A stretch of 64,000 nucleotides of DNA, taken from Luteimicrobium xylanilyticum (GTDB lineage: Bacteria > Actinomycetota > Actinomycetes > Actinomycetales > Cellulomonadaceae). This document shows positions 19,309 to 27,673 of this stretch, one piece after another (position 1 is the stretch's first letter; every line of letters begins with the position of its first letter). A program made the translations under genes and the position numbers. Under the pieces are notes generated by a model. The model made no database searches. It worked only from the letters and a program-made list of their open reading frames with translations, and was not told the DNA's origin. The stretch lies in contig NZ_CP045529.1 of assembly GCF_009429125.1 (NCBI RefSeq), positions 2,852,001-2,916,000 of the forward strand, in the 5' to 3' direction.

Positions 19309-20604
19309 GTGATCCTGACCTGGCGCGCGCTCGCGCTCGCGGGCGTCCTCACGGTCGCCGTGCTCGTGGCACCCACGGCGGCGACGGTCCTCGTCGCTGC
19401 GGTCGTGGTCGTCGGCGCGTGCGCGGTCGACGTCGCGCTGGCCGCGAGCCCGCGCGACGTCGTGCTCGCGCGCGAGGTGCTGCCCGCAGCGGTGCGGCTC
19501 GGCGGCACGGCGCGCAGCGTGCTCACGCTGCGCAACGGGTCGCCGCGGACGCTGCACGGCGTCGTCCGCGACGCATGGGTGCCGTCCGCCGGGGCCGACG
19601 ACAACCGCCACCCGCTGGCGCTCCCGGCCGGCGAGGCGGTGCGCGCCGCGACCCGCCTGGTCCCGACGCGCCGCGGCGACCGGCAGGCCGGCGCCGTGAC
19701 GGTCCGCGCGCTCGGCCCGCTCCGGCTCGCAGGCCGCCAGGCGTCGCTGCCGGTGCGGGGGCGGCTGCGCGTCCTGCCCGAGTTCGCGTCCCGCAAGCAC
19801 CTGCCGTCGCGGCTCGCCCGGCTCCGCGAGCTCGACGGCCGCGCGACCGTGCAGGTCCGCGGCGAGGGCACGGAGTTCGACTCGCTGCGCGAGTACGTCA
19901 TCGGCGACGACGTCCGCTCGATCGACTGGCGCGCGACCGCCCGCCGCGGGGACGTCGTCGTGCGGACGTGGCGGCCCGAGCGGGACCGGCGCGTCGTCGT
20001 CGTGCTCGACACGTCCCGGACGTCCGCCGCGCGCGTCGGCGACCAGCCGCGCCTCGACGCCGGCATCGAGGCCGCGCTCCTGCTCGCCGCGCTGGCCTCG
20101 CACGCGGGCGACCGCGTCGACGTCCTCGCCTACGACCGCACCGTCCGGGCCCGCGTGCGCGGCGCGTCGGGGACCCGGCTGCTGCCCGCGCTCGCCGAGG
20201 CGCTCGCGACCGTCGAGCCGGAGCTCGTCGAGGCCGACTGGGCGGGGCTCGTCGGACAGGTGCGGGCGCTCGTCTCGCAGCGGGCGCTCGTCGTGCTCGT
20301 CACCACGCTCGACCCGGCCGCCGTCGAGACGGGCCTGCTGCCCGTCGTCGGGCCGCTCGCCGCCCGGCACCAGGTGCTCGTCGCGTCCGTGGCCGACCCC
20401 GAGCTCGACGCCCTCCGCACGGCCCGCGACTCGAGCGCCGACGTGTACGACGCGGCCGCGGCCGAGCGTGTGGGCCTCGAGCGCGCCGCCGTCGCGGGGA
20501 TCCTGCGGCAGCGCGGCCCGGAGGTCGTCGAGGCCGGGCCCGACGAGCTGGCCCCGCGCGTGGCCGACACGTACCTGGCGCTCAAGGCGGCAGGCCGGCT
20601 CTGA
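19309..20604 (+). CDS. DUF58 domain-containing membrane protein
   Basis: 431 aa; GTG at 19309. Two close N-terminal membrane helices (about 5-45) are followed by a beta-rich region, then the DUF58 signature: GEGTEFDSLREYVIGDDVRS directly followed by IDWRATARR. The rest is VWA-like, with VVVVLDTSRTS, DQPRLDAGIEAALLLAALAS and ALVVLVTTLDPAA; the metal-binding set looks incomplete. DUF58 proteins are partners of MoxR ATPases. It closes the five-gene envelope operon that begins at 15027. Confidence 0.92.
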   Translation: MILTWRALALAGVLTVAVLVAPTAATVLVAAVVVVGACAVDVALAASPRDVVLAREVLPAAVRLGGTARSVLTLRNGSPRTLHGVVRDAWVPSAGADDNRHPLALPAGEAVRAATRLVPTRRGDRQAGAVTVRALGPLRLAGRQASLPVRGRLRVLPEFASRKHLPSRLARLRELDGRATVQVRGEGTEFDSLREYVIGDDVRSIDWRATARRGDVVVRTWRPERDRRVVVVLDTSRTSAARVGDQPRLDAGIEAALLLAALASHAGDRVDVLAYDRTVRARVRGASGTRLLPALAEALATVEPELVEADWAGLVGQVRALVSQRALVVLVTTLDPAAVETGLLPVVGPLAARHQVLVASVADPELDALRTARDSSADVYDAAAAERVGLERAAVAGILRQRGPEVVEAGPDELAPRVADTYLALKAAGRL

Positions 20605-20613
20605 CCGCCGAGC

Positions 20614-20654
20614 TGTCAGGACCTCACGGGAGCAGGGTCCGCCAGGTTCTGACA
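20614..20654. terminator. Possible hairpin after the DUF58 gene
   Basis: TGTCAGGACCT (20614-20624) pairs with AGGTTCTGACA (20644-20654), 11 bp with one G-U pair and a 19-nt loop. It could end the MoxR operon or be an operator for the small gene that follows. Confidence 0.4.
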
Positions 20655-20678
20655 CGTCGCGCGGGTACCCTCGGTGGC

Positions 20679-20786
20679 ATGGCCCGTCTGACGCGCGAGG
20701 AACGCCGCCGCCGCACCGCGATCATCGTCGTGATCGCGCTCCTCGCGACGTTCGTCATCCCGTTCCTCGCGATCGTCTTGACCTGA
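20679..20786 (+). CDS. 35-aa single-pass membrane micro-protein
   Basis: MARLTREERRRRTAI is followed by a hydrophobic helix to the C-terminus: a positively charged N-terminus (cytoplasmic) and one transmembrane segment. It is the size of regulatory micro-proteins. TACCCT lies 7 nt upstream of the ATG, so the mRNA may be leaderless. The next gene starts 2 nt after its stop. Codon use is typical of the genome. No function is known to me. Confidence 0.55.
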   Translation: MARLTREERRRRTAIIVVIALLATFVIPFLAIVLT

Positions 20787-20788
20787 CC

Positions 20789-21505
20789 GTGTCCCCCACC
20801 CCGCCGCCGGCAGCACCCGGGGCGCCCGACGTGCCGGGCGCCCACGCGCTCGCCGTCGCCCGGACGCTGCTGACCGCGGTGACGAGCCTCGTGCTCGCGG
20901 CGGGCGCCCATGCGGTGTGCGGCGGTGACCTCCCGAGCGGGCTCGGGCTCGTCGCGGTGTCCGCCGCGGCGGCGCTGACCGGCGCGCTGTGCGCCCGCGC
21001 CCGGCTGCGGGCCGTGGTCACGGTTCCCGCGCTGCTCGCGCTCCAGCTCCTCGCCCACGCGGCGTTCTCCGTCCTGCCGTCCGGCCCGACGACGTCCCTC
21101 ACCTCCGCGCACGGCGTCGCCTCCCACGCGGGTCACCTCGCCCACGGCGGGCCGGCCCTGCCGGGGGCGACACTCCTGACCGGTGGCGGGGTCGCCGTCG
21201 GGCACGGCGCTCACGTGCACGGGCTCCTCGCGGGCCTCACCGGCTCGCCGGCCGACCGCGCGATGCTCGCCGCCCACGTCGCGGCCACGCTCGCCGTCGC
21301 GGTGCTGCTCGTCGCCGGAGACGCGGCGGCTGTCCGCGCGTTCCGGTGGTGGGCCTGCGTGCTCCCCGCCGTGCTGGCGACCGTCGCACGCCCGGTCGCC
21401 CGCCGCCGCCGGACGCTCCCGCTGCACACGGCGCCCCGCGCGTCGCGCGGCCGGGTCGTGTCGGGTCCGCTGCTGCGGCGCGGACCACCCCTCGTGCTCG
21501 CGTAG
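20789..21505 (+). CDS. His-rich polytopic membrane protein upstream of the CopD-CtaG gene
   Basis: 238 aa; GTG at 20789, two nt after the micro-protein stop. About five hydrophobic helices are visible. The central loop (about 105-160) is histidine-rich: SAHGVASHAGHLAHGG and GHGAHVHG. The Arg-rich tail is cytoplasmic. I do not recognise a family. The His cluster and its position beside the copper-handling CopD-CtaG fusion suggest a metal-binding membrane protein; that role is inference. Confidence 0.65.
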   Translation: MSPTPPPAAPGAPDVPGAHALAVARTLLTAVTSLVLAAGAHAVCGGDLPSGLGLVAVSAAAALTGALCARARLRAVVTVPALLALQLLAHAAFSVLPSGPTTSLTSAHGVASHAGHLAHGGPALPGATLLTGGGVAVGHGAHVHGLLAGLTGSPADRAMLAAHVAATLAVAVLLVAGDAAAVRAFRWWACVLPAVLATVARPVARRRRTLPLHTAPRASRGRVVSGPLLRRGPPLVLA

Positions 21506-21577
21506 GCGCGGGGCCCCGGTCCGTCGCGCCCGCGCACCCTCGGACCACCTGACGCCACGACCCCGTGGAGCATCACC

Positions 21578-23677
21578 ATGACCTCGCCCTCTTCGGCGTT
21601 GCCCGTGTCCGGGCCGCCCTCGTCCGCCGTGCCGACCACCCCGACCACCACTCGGCGCCCGGCCCCCGAGGACGACCCGCCGCCGCCCCGCCCGGTCTCG
21701 CCCGGCGTCGTCCTGCTCGCCGCGATCCCGCTGGGGCTGGCCGTGCTGATCCTCGCGCTGTCGTTCACCGGGGCGCTGCAGGGTGTGAGCGTCCTCGACG
21801 CGGGACCCGTGGTCGACGTCGGGCTCCCGGTCGCCCGGGCGATCCAGGACGGCGCCGCCGCGGTCACGATCGGGTTCCTCGTGCTCGCCGCGACGGCGAT
21901 CCCGGGCGCCCGCTCCGGCTCGCGCACGCTGGGGCGGTCGCAGTGGGTCGCGACCCGCTGGGCGCTGCGCGCCGGCGTCGTCTGGTTCGTCGCGCTGCTC
22001 GCCAACCTCGTGCTCGAGGCCGCCGACATCATGGGCGTGCCGCTCACGTCGCCGGGCTTCGCGCACCAGGTCGTGTTCCTGTCGTTGCACGTCGAGCTCG
22101 GCCAGACCCTGCTCGTCTCGGCGTGCCTCGTCGCCGTCACGCTCGGCGTGCTGCTCGCGAGCCGCCGCACGACCGCGGTCGGCATCGCCGCCGTGCTCGC
22201 GCTCGCCGCCCTCCTGCCCCTCGCGCTCGGCGGGCACGCCGCGGGCTCGGCCGAGCACGGGAACGCGGTGAACGCGCTCGCCGTGCACCTCCTCGGCGTG
22301 ACCGTGTGGCTCGGCGGCCTCGTCGCCCTCATCGTCCTGCGCGGCACGCTGGGCCGGTCGCTGCCCGCCGTGACCCGGCGGTACTCCAACCTCGCGGCCA
22401 TGGCCTTCGTCGCGGTCGCCGTCTCCGGCGTGGTCAACGCGTGGCTGCGCCTCCAGTCCCCCGCGGACCTCGTCACGACGTCGTACGGCGTGCTCATCCT
22501 GGTCAAGTGCCTCGCACTGACCGCGCTCGGGCTGATGGGCTGGTGGCACCGCGAGCACACGATCCCCGCCCTGGACGCCGACGACCGGGGGCCCTTCGTC
22601 CGGCTCGCGCTCGTCGAGGCGCTCGTCATGGCGGTCACGCTCGGCGTGTCGGTCGCGCTGTCGCGCAGCGCGCCGCCGGTCGCGCAGAACCCGATCACCG
22701 GGGACGTCCGCTACGAGCTGCTGGGGTTCCACTACCCGCCGCACGTCACGCCGCTGCGCATGCTCACCGAGTTCCACCTCGACTGGGCGTTCGCGGCCCT
22801 CGCCCTCACGATGGCCGGGCTGTACCTGGCCGCCGTCGCACGGCTGCGCCGTCGGGGGGACCACTGGTCCGGCGGACGCACCTCGGCGTGGCTCGTGGGC
22901 TGCTTCCTGCTGCTGTACTGCACCTCGGGCGGGCCTGCGGTGTACGGCTCGGTGCAGTTCAGCACGCACATGATCCTGCACATGGGGCTCATGATGTTCG
23001 TGCCCCTGCCCCTCGTGCTGGGTGCGCCGATCCTGCTGGCGCTGCGCGTCCTGCCCGCCCGCGCCGACCACAGCCGCGGACCGCGCGAGTGGATCCTGCT
23101 CGGCGTGCACTCCTGGTACGCGAAGGTCCTGGCCCGGCCCGCCGTCGCGGGCGTGATCTTCGCGGGCAGCCTCGTCGCGTTCTACTTCACCGGCTGGTTC
23201 CAGGCGGCGCTCTTCGACCACCCGGTGCACGTGCTCATGCAGGTGCACTTCCTGCTCAGCGGGTACCTGTTCTTCTGGCTGCTCGTCGGCGCCGACCCGG
23301 GGCCCCAGCGTCCCGAACCGCCGTTGCGGCTCGTGGTGCTGCTCATCACGCTCACGTTCCACGCGTTCTTCGGGATCGCGCTCATGTCGACCGACGCCCT
23401 CATCGCCGCCGACTGGTGGCACGCGATGCTCGACACGAACGACGCCGCGCTGCTCGCCGACCAGCACAGCGCGGGCGGGATCGCGTGGGGCGCGGGCGAG
23501 TTCCCCACGTTCATCGCCGCGGTGATCGTGGCCGTCCAGTGGCAGGCCTCCGACAAGCGGGAGGCCCGGCGCAAGGACCGTCAGGCCGACCGCGACGGCG
23601 ACGCGGAGCTCGCCGCGTACAACGCGCAGCTCGCGGCGCTCGCCCGGCGGGACGCCACGCTCGACGACGGCCGCTGA
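21578..23677 (+). CDS. CopD-CtaG fusion: copper import and cytochrome c oxidase assembly membrane protein
   Basis: 699 aa, about 14-15 membrane helices. Residues ~40-365 are CopD-like, with conserved FLSLHVELGQTLLVSACLVA, HLLGVTVWLGGL and a His-containing copper site region. Residues ~375-640 are the caa3_CtaG domain, with STHMILHMGLMMFVPLPLVL, LGAPILLALRVL and HVLMQVHFLLSGYLFFWLLV. CopD takes copper across the membrane and CtaG delivers it to subunit I of aa3/caa3 oxidase. The fused form is common in Micrococcales. The start is ATG at 21578, following GTGGAGCATCACC. The C-terminal tail is charged and cytoplasmic. Confidence 0.92.
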   Translation: MTSPSSALPVSGPPSSAVPTTPTTTRRPAPEDDPPPPRPVSPGVVLLAAIPLGLAVLILALSFTGALQGVSVLDAGPVVDVGLPVARAIQDGAAAVTIGFLVLAATAIPGARSGSRTLGRSQWVATRWALRAGVVWFVALLANLVLEAADIMGVPLTSPGFAHQVVFLSLHVELGQTLLVSACLVAVTLGVLLASRRTTAVGIAAVLALAALLPLALGGHAAGSAEHGNAVNALAVHLLGVTVWLGGLVALIVLRGTLGRSLPAVTRRYSNLAAMAFVAVAVSGVVNAWLRLQSPADLVTTSYGVLILVKCLALTALGLMGWWHREHTIPALDADDRGPFVRLALVEALVMAVTLGVSVALSRSAPPVAQNPITGDVRYELLGFHYPPHVTPLRMLTEFHLDWAFAALALTMAGLYLAAVARLRRRGDHWSGGRTSAWLVGCFLLLYCTSGGPAVYGSVQFSTHMILHMGLMMFVPLPLVLGAPILLALRVLPARADHSRGPREWILLGVHSWYAKVLARPAVAGVIFAGSLVAFYFTGWFQAALFDHPVHVLMQVHFLLSGYLFFWLLVGADPGPQRPEPPLRLVVLLITLTFHAFFGIALMSTDALIAADWWHAMLDTNDAALLADQHSAGGIAWGAGEFPTFIAAVIVAVQWQASDKREARRKDRQADRDGDAELAAYNAQLAALARRDATLDDGR

Positions 23678-23716
23678 GCGGACCGGACCGGACCGGCCGT
23701 CGTCGGGCGGGAGCGC

Positions 23717-24706
23717 TCAGGCCGCGACCGGCCGGACGTCTCCCGCCCGCTGCGCGTCGACGTCGCCCGTCTCCCCCGCCCGCGCGGCGCGCCCCCCGAG
23801 CACGAGGACGTACGCCCAGAACGCGGCGAGCGCGAGTGCCCCGATCGTGAGCTTGAGCCACTCCGGCAGCGCCGAGCCCGTCACGAAACCCTCGATCAGC
23901 CCCGACACCGCGAGCGCCATGACGAGCGTGATCGCCACCGTGAACAGGGCGCGGCCCTCCTCCGCGAGCGCGCGCGCCCGGGGGCGAGGGCCGGGGTCGA
24001 CGAGGGTCCAGAAGATCCGCAGCCCGGCGGCGCCCGCGGTGAACAGGGCGGTCAGCTCGAGCATGCCGTGCGGGAGGATCGACGCGAAGAAGACGTCGAG
24101 GCGGCCGTAGGTGGCCATGAGCCCGCCAATAGAACCGACGTTCACGGCGTTGGTGAACAGCACCCACACCGGGCCGATCCCAGTGATGCCGAGCGCGACG
24201 CACACCGCCGAGAGCCACGCGTTGTTCGTCCACACGACGCTCGCGAACGTGCTTCCGGGCGCGTAGTAGTCGCCGAAGTCGTGCAGCACGTACTGGTCGC
24301 GCGCGGACTTCGGGCCGAGGGACGCGAGCGCCCCCGGGTCGGTCGCGACCCACCACCCGACGACGACGGCCACCGCGACCGACGCGAACGCCACCCCCGC
24401 GATCCACCAGCGGATGCGGTAGAGGGCGGCGGGCGCGGAGACGACGGCGAACCGGACGACGTCGGACCACGCCGGCTCGTGCGCGCCTGCCAGCCGCGCG
24501 CGCGCCCGGGACAGCGACCCCGACAGGTTCGCGACGGCGGTCGGGTCGGGAGCCGTCGAGCGGACCGTCGACAGGTCGGTGGCGACCGCCTGGTAGAGCC
24601 GCGCGAGCTCGTCGGCCTCGGCACCGTCGAGTCGGCGGCGCCGCGCCAGCTCGTCGAGGCGCGCCCACTGGTCGGCGCGCACGGCGGTGAGGGCGTCCAG
24701 GTCCAC
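23717..24706 (-). CDS. SpoIIM-family (stage II sporulation protein M) membrane protein
   Basis: 329 aa; GTG at 24706 with GGGAGG upstream. The N-terminal cytoplasmic helical region (LDALTAVRADQWARLDELAR) precedes about six membrane helices. The SpoIIM family motif region is FASVVWTNNAWLSAVCVALG and SILPHGMLELTALFTAGAAG (about 185-260). In non-sporulating actinobacteria this family pairs with RDD or DUF58/MoxR loci and is thought to act at the envelope. It is divergent from the RDD gene with 58 bp between starts, so the two promoters overlap. Confidence 0.88.
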   Translation of the reverse strand: MDLDALTAVRADQWARLDELARRRRLDGAEADELARLYQAVATDLSTVRSTAPDPTAVANLSGSLSRARARLAGAHEPAWSDVVRFAVVSAPAALYRIRWWIAGVAFASVAVAVVVGWWVATDPGALASLGPKSARDQYVLHDFGDYYAPGSTFASVVWTNNAWLSAVCVALGITGIGPVWVLFTNAVNVGSIGGLMATYGRLDVFFASILPHGMLELTALFTAGAAGLRIFWTLVDPGPRPRARALAEEGRALFTVAITLVMALAVSGLIEGFVTGSALPEWLKLTIGALALAAFWAYVLVLGGRAARAGETGDVDAQRAGDVRPVAA

Positions 24707-24764
24707 GGCGCCACCCTCCCACACGTTGCGCCGGCCCGGGCGACGCGGCCGGTACGCTCGCCGG

Positions 24765-25583
24765 GTGGAGGCTCCCGCGGACGGCGTGCTCATCGGCGAG
24801 GCGGTCGTGCTCGAGACACGGCCGGCGTCGTTCGCGTCCCGCATGCTGGCCGGGCTGCTCGACCTGCTGGTCCTCGGGGTGCTCGCGATCGCGGGCCTGA
24901 TCGTGATCGGCGAGCTCGCGACGGACGCGAGCGCTCCCGCCTACGGGATCGCCCTGCTGGTGGTCCTCCTCGTCGGGGTCCCGACGACCGTCGAGACGCT
25001 GAGCCGCGGTCGCTCGCTCGGCAAGCTCGCCGTCGGGACGCGGGTCGTGCGCGACGACGGCGGCCCCGTCCGGTTCCGGCAGGCGTTCGTCCGGGCGCTC
25101 GTGGGCGTGGTGGAGATCTGGGCGACGGTCGGCTCGATCGCGCTGATCGTCAGCCTGTGCAACGCCCAGGGCAAGCGTGCCGGCGACTACCTCGCCGGGA
25201 CGTACGTGCTGCGCGTCCGGGGCGGGCCGGCGCTCGCGCCCCTGCCCCCCGTGCCCCCCGCGCTCGTCGCGTGGGTCCGCACCGCCGACGTCGCCCGGCT
25301 GCCCGACGGCCTCGCCCTCGCCGCCCGGCAGTTCCTCGGCAGGGCGGCTCGGATGGCGCCGGCCAGCAGGGCACGCGTCGGGACTGACCTCGCGGCGCGC
25401 GTCGAGCGCTTCGTCGCGCCCGGACCGCCGTGGGGCACACCGCCCGAGGCCTTCCTCACCGCCGTCCTGGCGGAACGGCGCGAGCGCGAGCACTCCGCGG
25501 CGGCCCGTGCCGCGCAGACCCAGCGGGAGCTCGCGGCGCGGGTCGTGCGGCTGCCGTTCGAGGTTCCCGACCCGCGGCGTTGA
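24765..25583 (+). CDS. RDD family membrane protein
   Basis: 272 aa; GTG at 24765. TACGCT ends 6 nt before the GTG, which suits a leaderless mRNA. The RDD domain (about 20-150) has FASRMLAGLLDLLVLGVLAI, the strand-helix GRSLGKLAVGTRVVRDDGGP and CNAQGKRAGDYLAGTYVLRV; three to four helices. The long C-terminal cytoplasmic part is Ala/Arg-rich. RDD proteins may act as ion or solute transporters, though most are uncharacterised. Pairing with SpoIIM is a recurrent actinobacterial arrangement. Confidence 0.9.
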   Translation: MEAPADGVLIGEAVVLETRPASFASRMLAGLLDLLVLGVLAIAGLIVIGELATDASAPAYGIALLVVLLVGVPTTVETLSRGRSLGKLAVGTRVVRDDGGPVRFRQAFVRALVGVVEIWATVGSIALIVSLCNAQGKRAGDYLAGTYVLRVRGGPALAPLPPVPPALVAWVRTADVARLPDGLALAARQFLGRAARMAPASRARVGTDLAARVERFVAPGPPWGTPPEAFLTAVLAERREREHSAAARAAQTQRELAARVVRLPFEVPDPRR

Positions 25584-25683
25584 CGGCTGGCCGCCTGCCC
25601 GTCCTCCGAGCCCTCACACTTCCCGTCCACAGGCTTCGACCGGACGGTTCAAGAACGTCACCCGCCCGTGGCAGAGTGTGCGC

Positions 25684-27591
25684 GTGACATCGACGACAGG
25701 GCCCTCCGGCGTCCGCGCGGGCCACCTCCGCGCGACCCTCGCGTCCGTCCTCACCGCGCTCGCCGTCGTCGTCGGGTCGGTCGGTCTCGCGGCCCCAGCC
25801 CAGGCCGCGGCCACGCACGTCGCGCTGACGGGCCACTCGAGCGCGTGGAGCGACCAGAAGACGACGCTCACCGCGACCTGGACGCTCGGCAGCAAGGCGC
25901 ACAAGGGCAAGGTCACGCTCCAACGGAAGTCCGGGAAGACCTGGAAGAAGGTCGCCACCAAGACCACCACGAGCAAGGGCGTCGCGAAGTTCTCCGTGAA
26001 GCCCGCGTCGACCACGACGTACCGGGTCCTCACGTCCAGCAAGAAGGCGTCCAAGGCCAAGAAGCTCACCGTCACGAAGGCGTACGCCCTGGCGAGCACC
26101 GCCGGATCCACCATCACGGCCGGGACCGGCAAGACGTTCACCCTCACCTACCACCACCACGGCAGGGCGGCTTCCGCGACAGCGCTCGTCGAGCGGCACA
26201 GCGGCTCGAAGTGGGTCAAGGTGGCCAGCGTCAAGGTCAGCAAGGGGCACGGCAAGGTCACCCTCAAGCCCAGCGCGACGACGACGTACCGGTTCCGCGT
26301 CCCCGGCAAGGTCACGAGCGCGAGCCACAAGGTCACCGTGAAGGCGCCGTCGACGTTCAGCATCACCGGCTCGGGCTCCGGGCACGGGGTCGGGCTCTCG
26401 CAGTACGGGGCGTACCAGATGGCGCTCGAGGGGAAGTCGGGAGCGCAGATCCTCACGCACTTCTACACCGGCACCACCGTCGGGAACGTCACGACGCCGG
26501 AGCGCATCAAGGTGCAGGTCTGGGGCCCGGAGCCCTATTCCTACCCCGCCGGGACGTACTCCGACACGGCGAAGACGACGACCATCACCTTCGGCGGCCC
26601 GTGGCATCTGACGGCGGACGACGCCCTGACCACGGTGCTCGACGGATCGGCCGCGCAAGACCTGCGGATCTCTGTCGTGAACGGCAAGCTCACGTTCGCG
26701 CTGCTCAACGGCTCGATCGCGACGCCGCCCGTGACGGCCAGCTCGTCGGCGTCCAGCTACGAGGTGCACTGGGACTCCGGCACCGCCGCCGTCAAGGGAA
26801 GCCAGGGGCTCTACCACAACGGCTGGTTCGACGTCACCGCGATCGGCACGCGGCCGAACATCGTCAACGACGTGCTGCTCAACACCGAGTATCTCTACGG
26901 CATCGCGGAGATGCCGTCGTCGTGGGGCGCCGGCAAGGGGAAGGCTGCCCTCGAGGCCCAGGCCGTCATCGCCCGCACGTACGCGCTCAGCAAGGTCGGC
27001 TCGCTCAACCCGAAGTGCAACTGTGACGTCGTCGACGACGTCCGCGACCAGAACTACACGGGCTGGAAGAAGCAGGACGAGGGACAGCACGGCTCCTACG
27101 GCGACCTGTGGGTCTCGGCGGTGAATGCCACCGTCGCGAACGCGTCGAGTGCGCAGGTCGTCACGTACCGTGGCGAGCCCATCCAGACGCCGTACTTCGC
27201 CGCCTCGGGCGGCCACACTGCGAACAACGAGGACGTCTGGCAGGGCACGAACGCCTCCGGCCCGCTCCCGTACCTGCGCTCGCAGCCAGACCCCGCGAAG
27301 ACGAACGGGTCGCGGACCCACAATCCCTACGTCTCGTGGACCCGCTCGATCACCCAGGCACAGGCCAAGAAGATCTTCTCGTACGCGAGCACGCCGCTCA
27401 CGGACGTGAAGTCGATCAGCGTCTCGGACCGCTACCCCACGGACACGGGTGAGCATGACGGCCAGGTCCGGGAGCTCAAGGGAACGTCGGCCGACGGCAC
27501 GACGGCGACTGTGACGGCCAGCGCAGACTGGTGGCGGACCACCCTCGGGCTCCCCGCCGCCTGGGTCACGTCGTTCACCCCGAAGAAGTGA
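25684..27591 (+). CDS. Secreted SpoIID/LytB-domain protein (first of a tandem pair)
   Basis: 635 aa; GTG at 25684 (another GTG lies two codons upstream). A Sec signal ends at AQA-A (about 39-41). Residues ~45-220 are two Lys/Thr-rich Ig-like units (RKSGKTWKKVATKTTTSKG; RHSGSKWVKVASVKVSKGHG). The SpoIID domain follows: GHGVGLSQYGAYQMA (233-247), LLNTEYLYGIAEMPSSW, ALEAQAVIARTYALSK, YFAASGGHTANNEDVW. SpoIID is a lytic transglycosylase in endospore formers; here it probably trims or modifies peptidoglycan. The catalytic status is not certain: the conserved GIAEMPSSW holds the family Glu. The downstream paralogue is 82 nt away. Confidence 0.9.
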   Translation: MTSTTGPSGVRAGHLRATLASVLTALAVVVGSVGLAAPAQAAATHVALTGHSSAWSDQKTTLTATWTLGSKAHKGKVTLQRKSGKTWKKVATKTTTSKGVAKFSVKPASTTTYRVLTSSKKASKAKKLTVTKAYALASTAGSTITAGTGKTFTLTYHHHGRAASATALVERHSGSKWVKVASVKVSKGHGKVTLKPSATTTYRFRVPGKVTSASHKVTVKAPSTFSITGSGSGHGVGLSQYGAYQMALEGKSGAQILTHFYTGTTVGNVTTPERIKVQVWGPEPYSYPAGTYSDTAKTTTITFGGPWHLTADDALTTVLDGSAAQDLRISVVNGKLTFALLNGSIATPPVTASSSASSYEVHWDSGTAAVKGSQGLYHNGWFDVTAIGTRPNIVNDVLLNTEYLYGIAEMPSSWGAGKGKAALEAQAVIARTYALSKVGSLNPKCNCDVVDDVRDQNYTGWKKQDEGQHGSYGDLWVSAVNATVANASSAQVVTYRGEPIQTPYFAASGGHTANNEDVWQGTNASGPLPYLRSQPDPAKTNGSRTHNPYVSWTRSITQAQAKKIFSYASTPLTDVKSISVSDRYPTDTGEHDGQVRELKGTSADGTTATVTASADWWRTTLGLPAAWVTSFTPKK

Positions 27592-27673
27592 CCCCGCGCC
27601 GTCGGGCGGGGGCGTGACCTGCTAGAACGTCGCTCCGGGTGACGAATCCGGACCACCGTGTCACCGTGGACCG

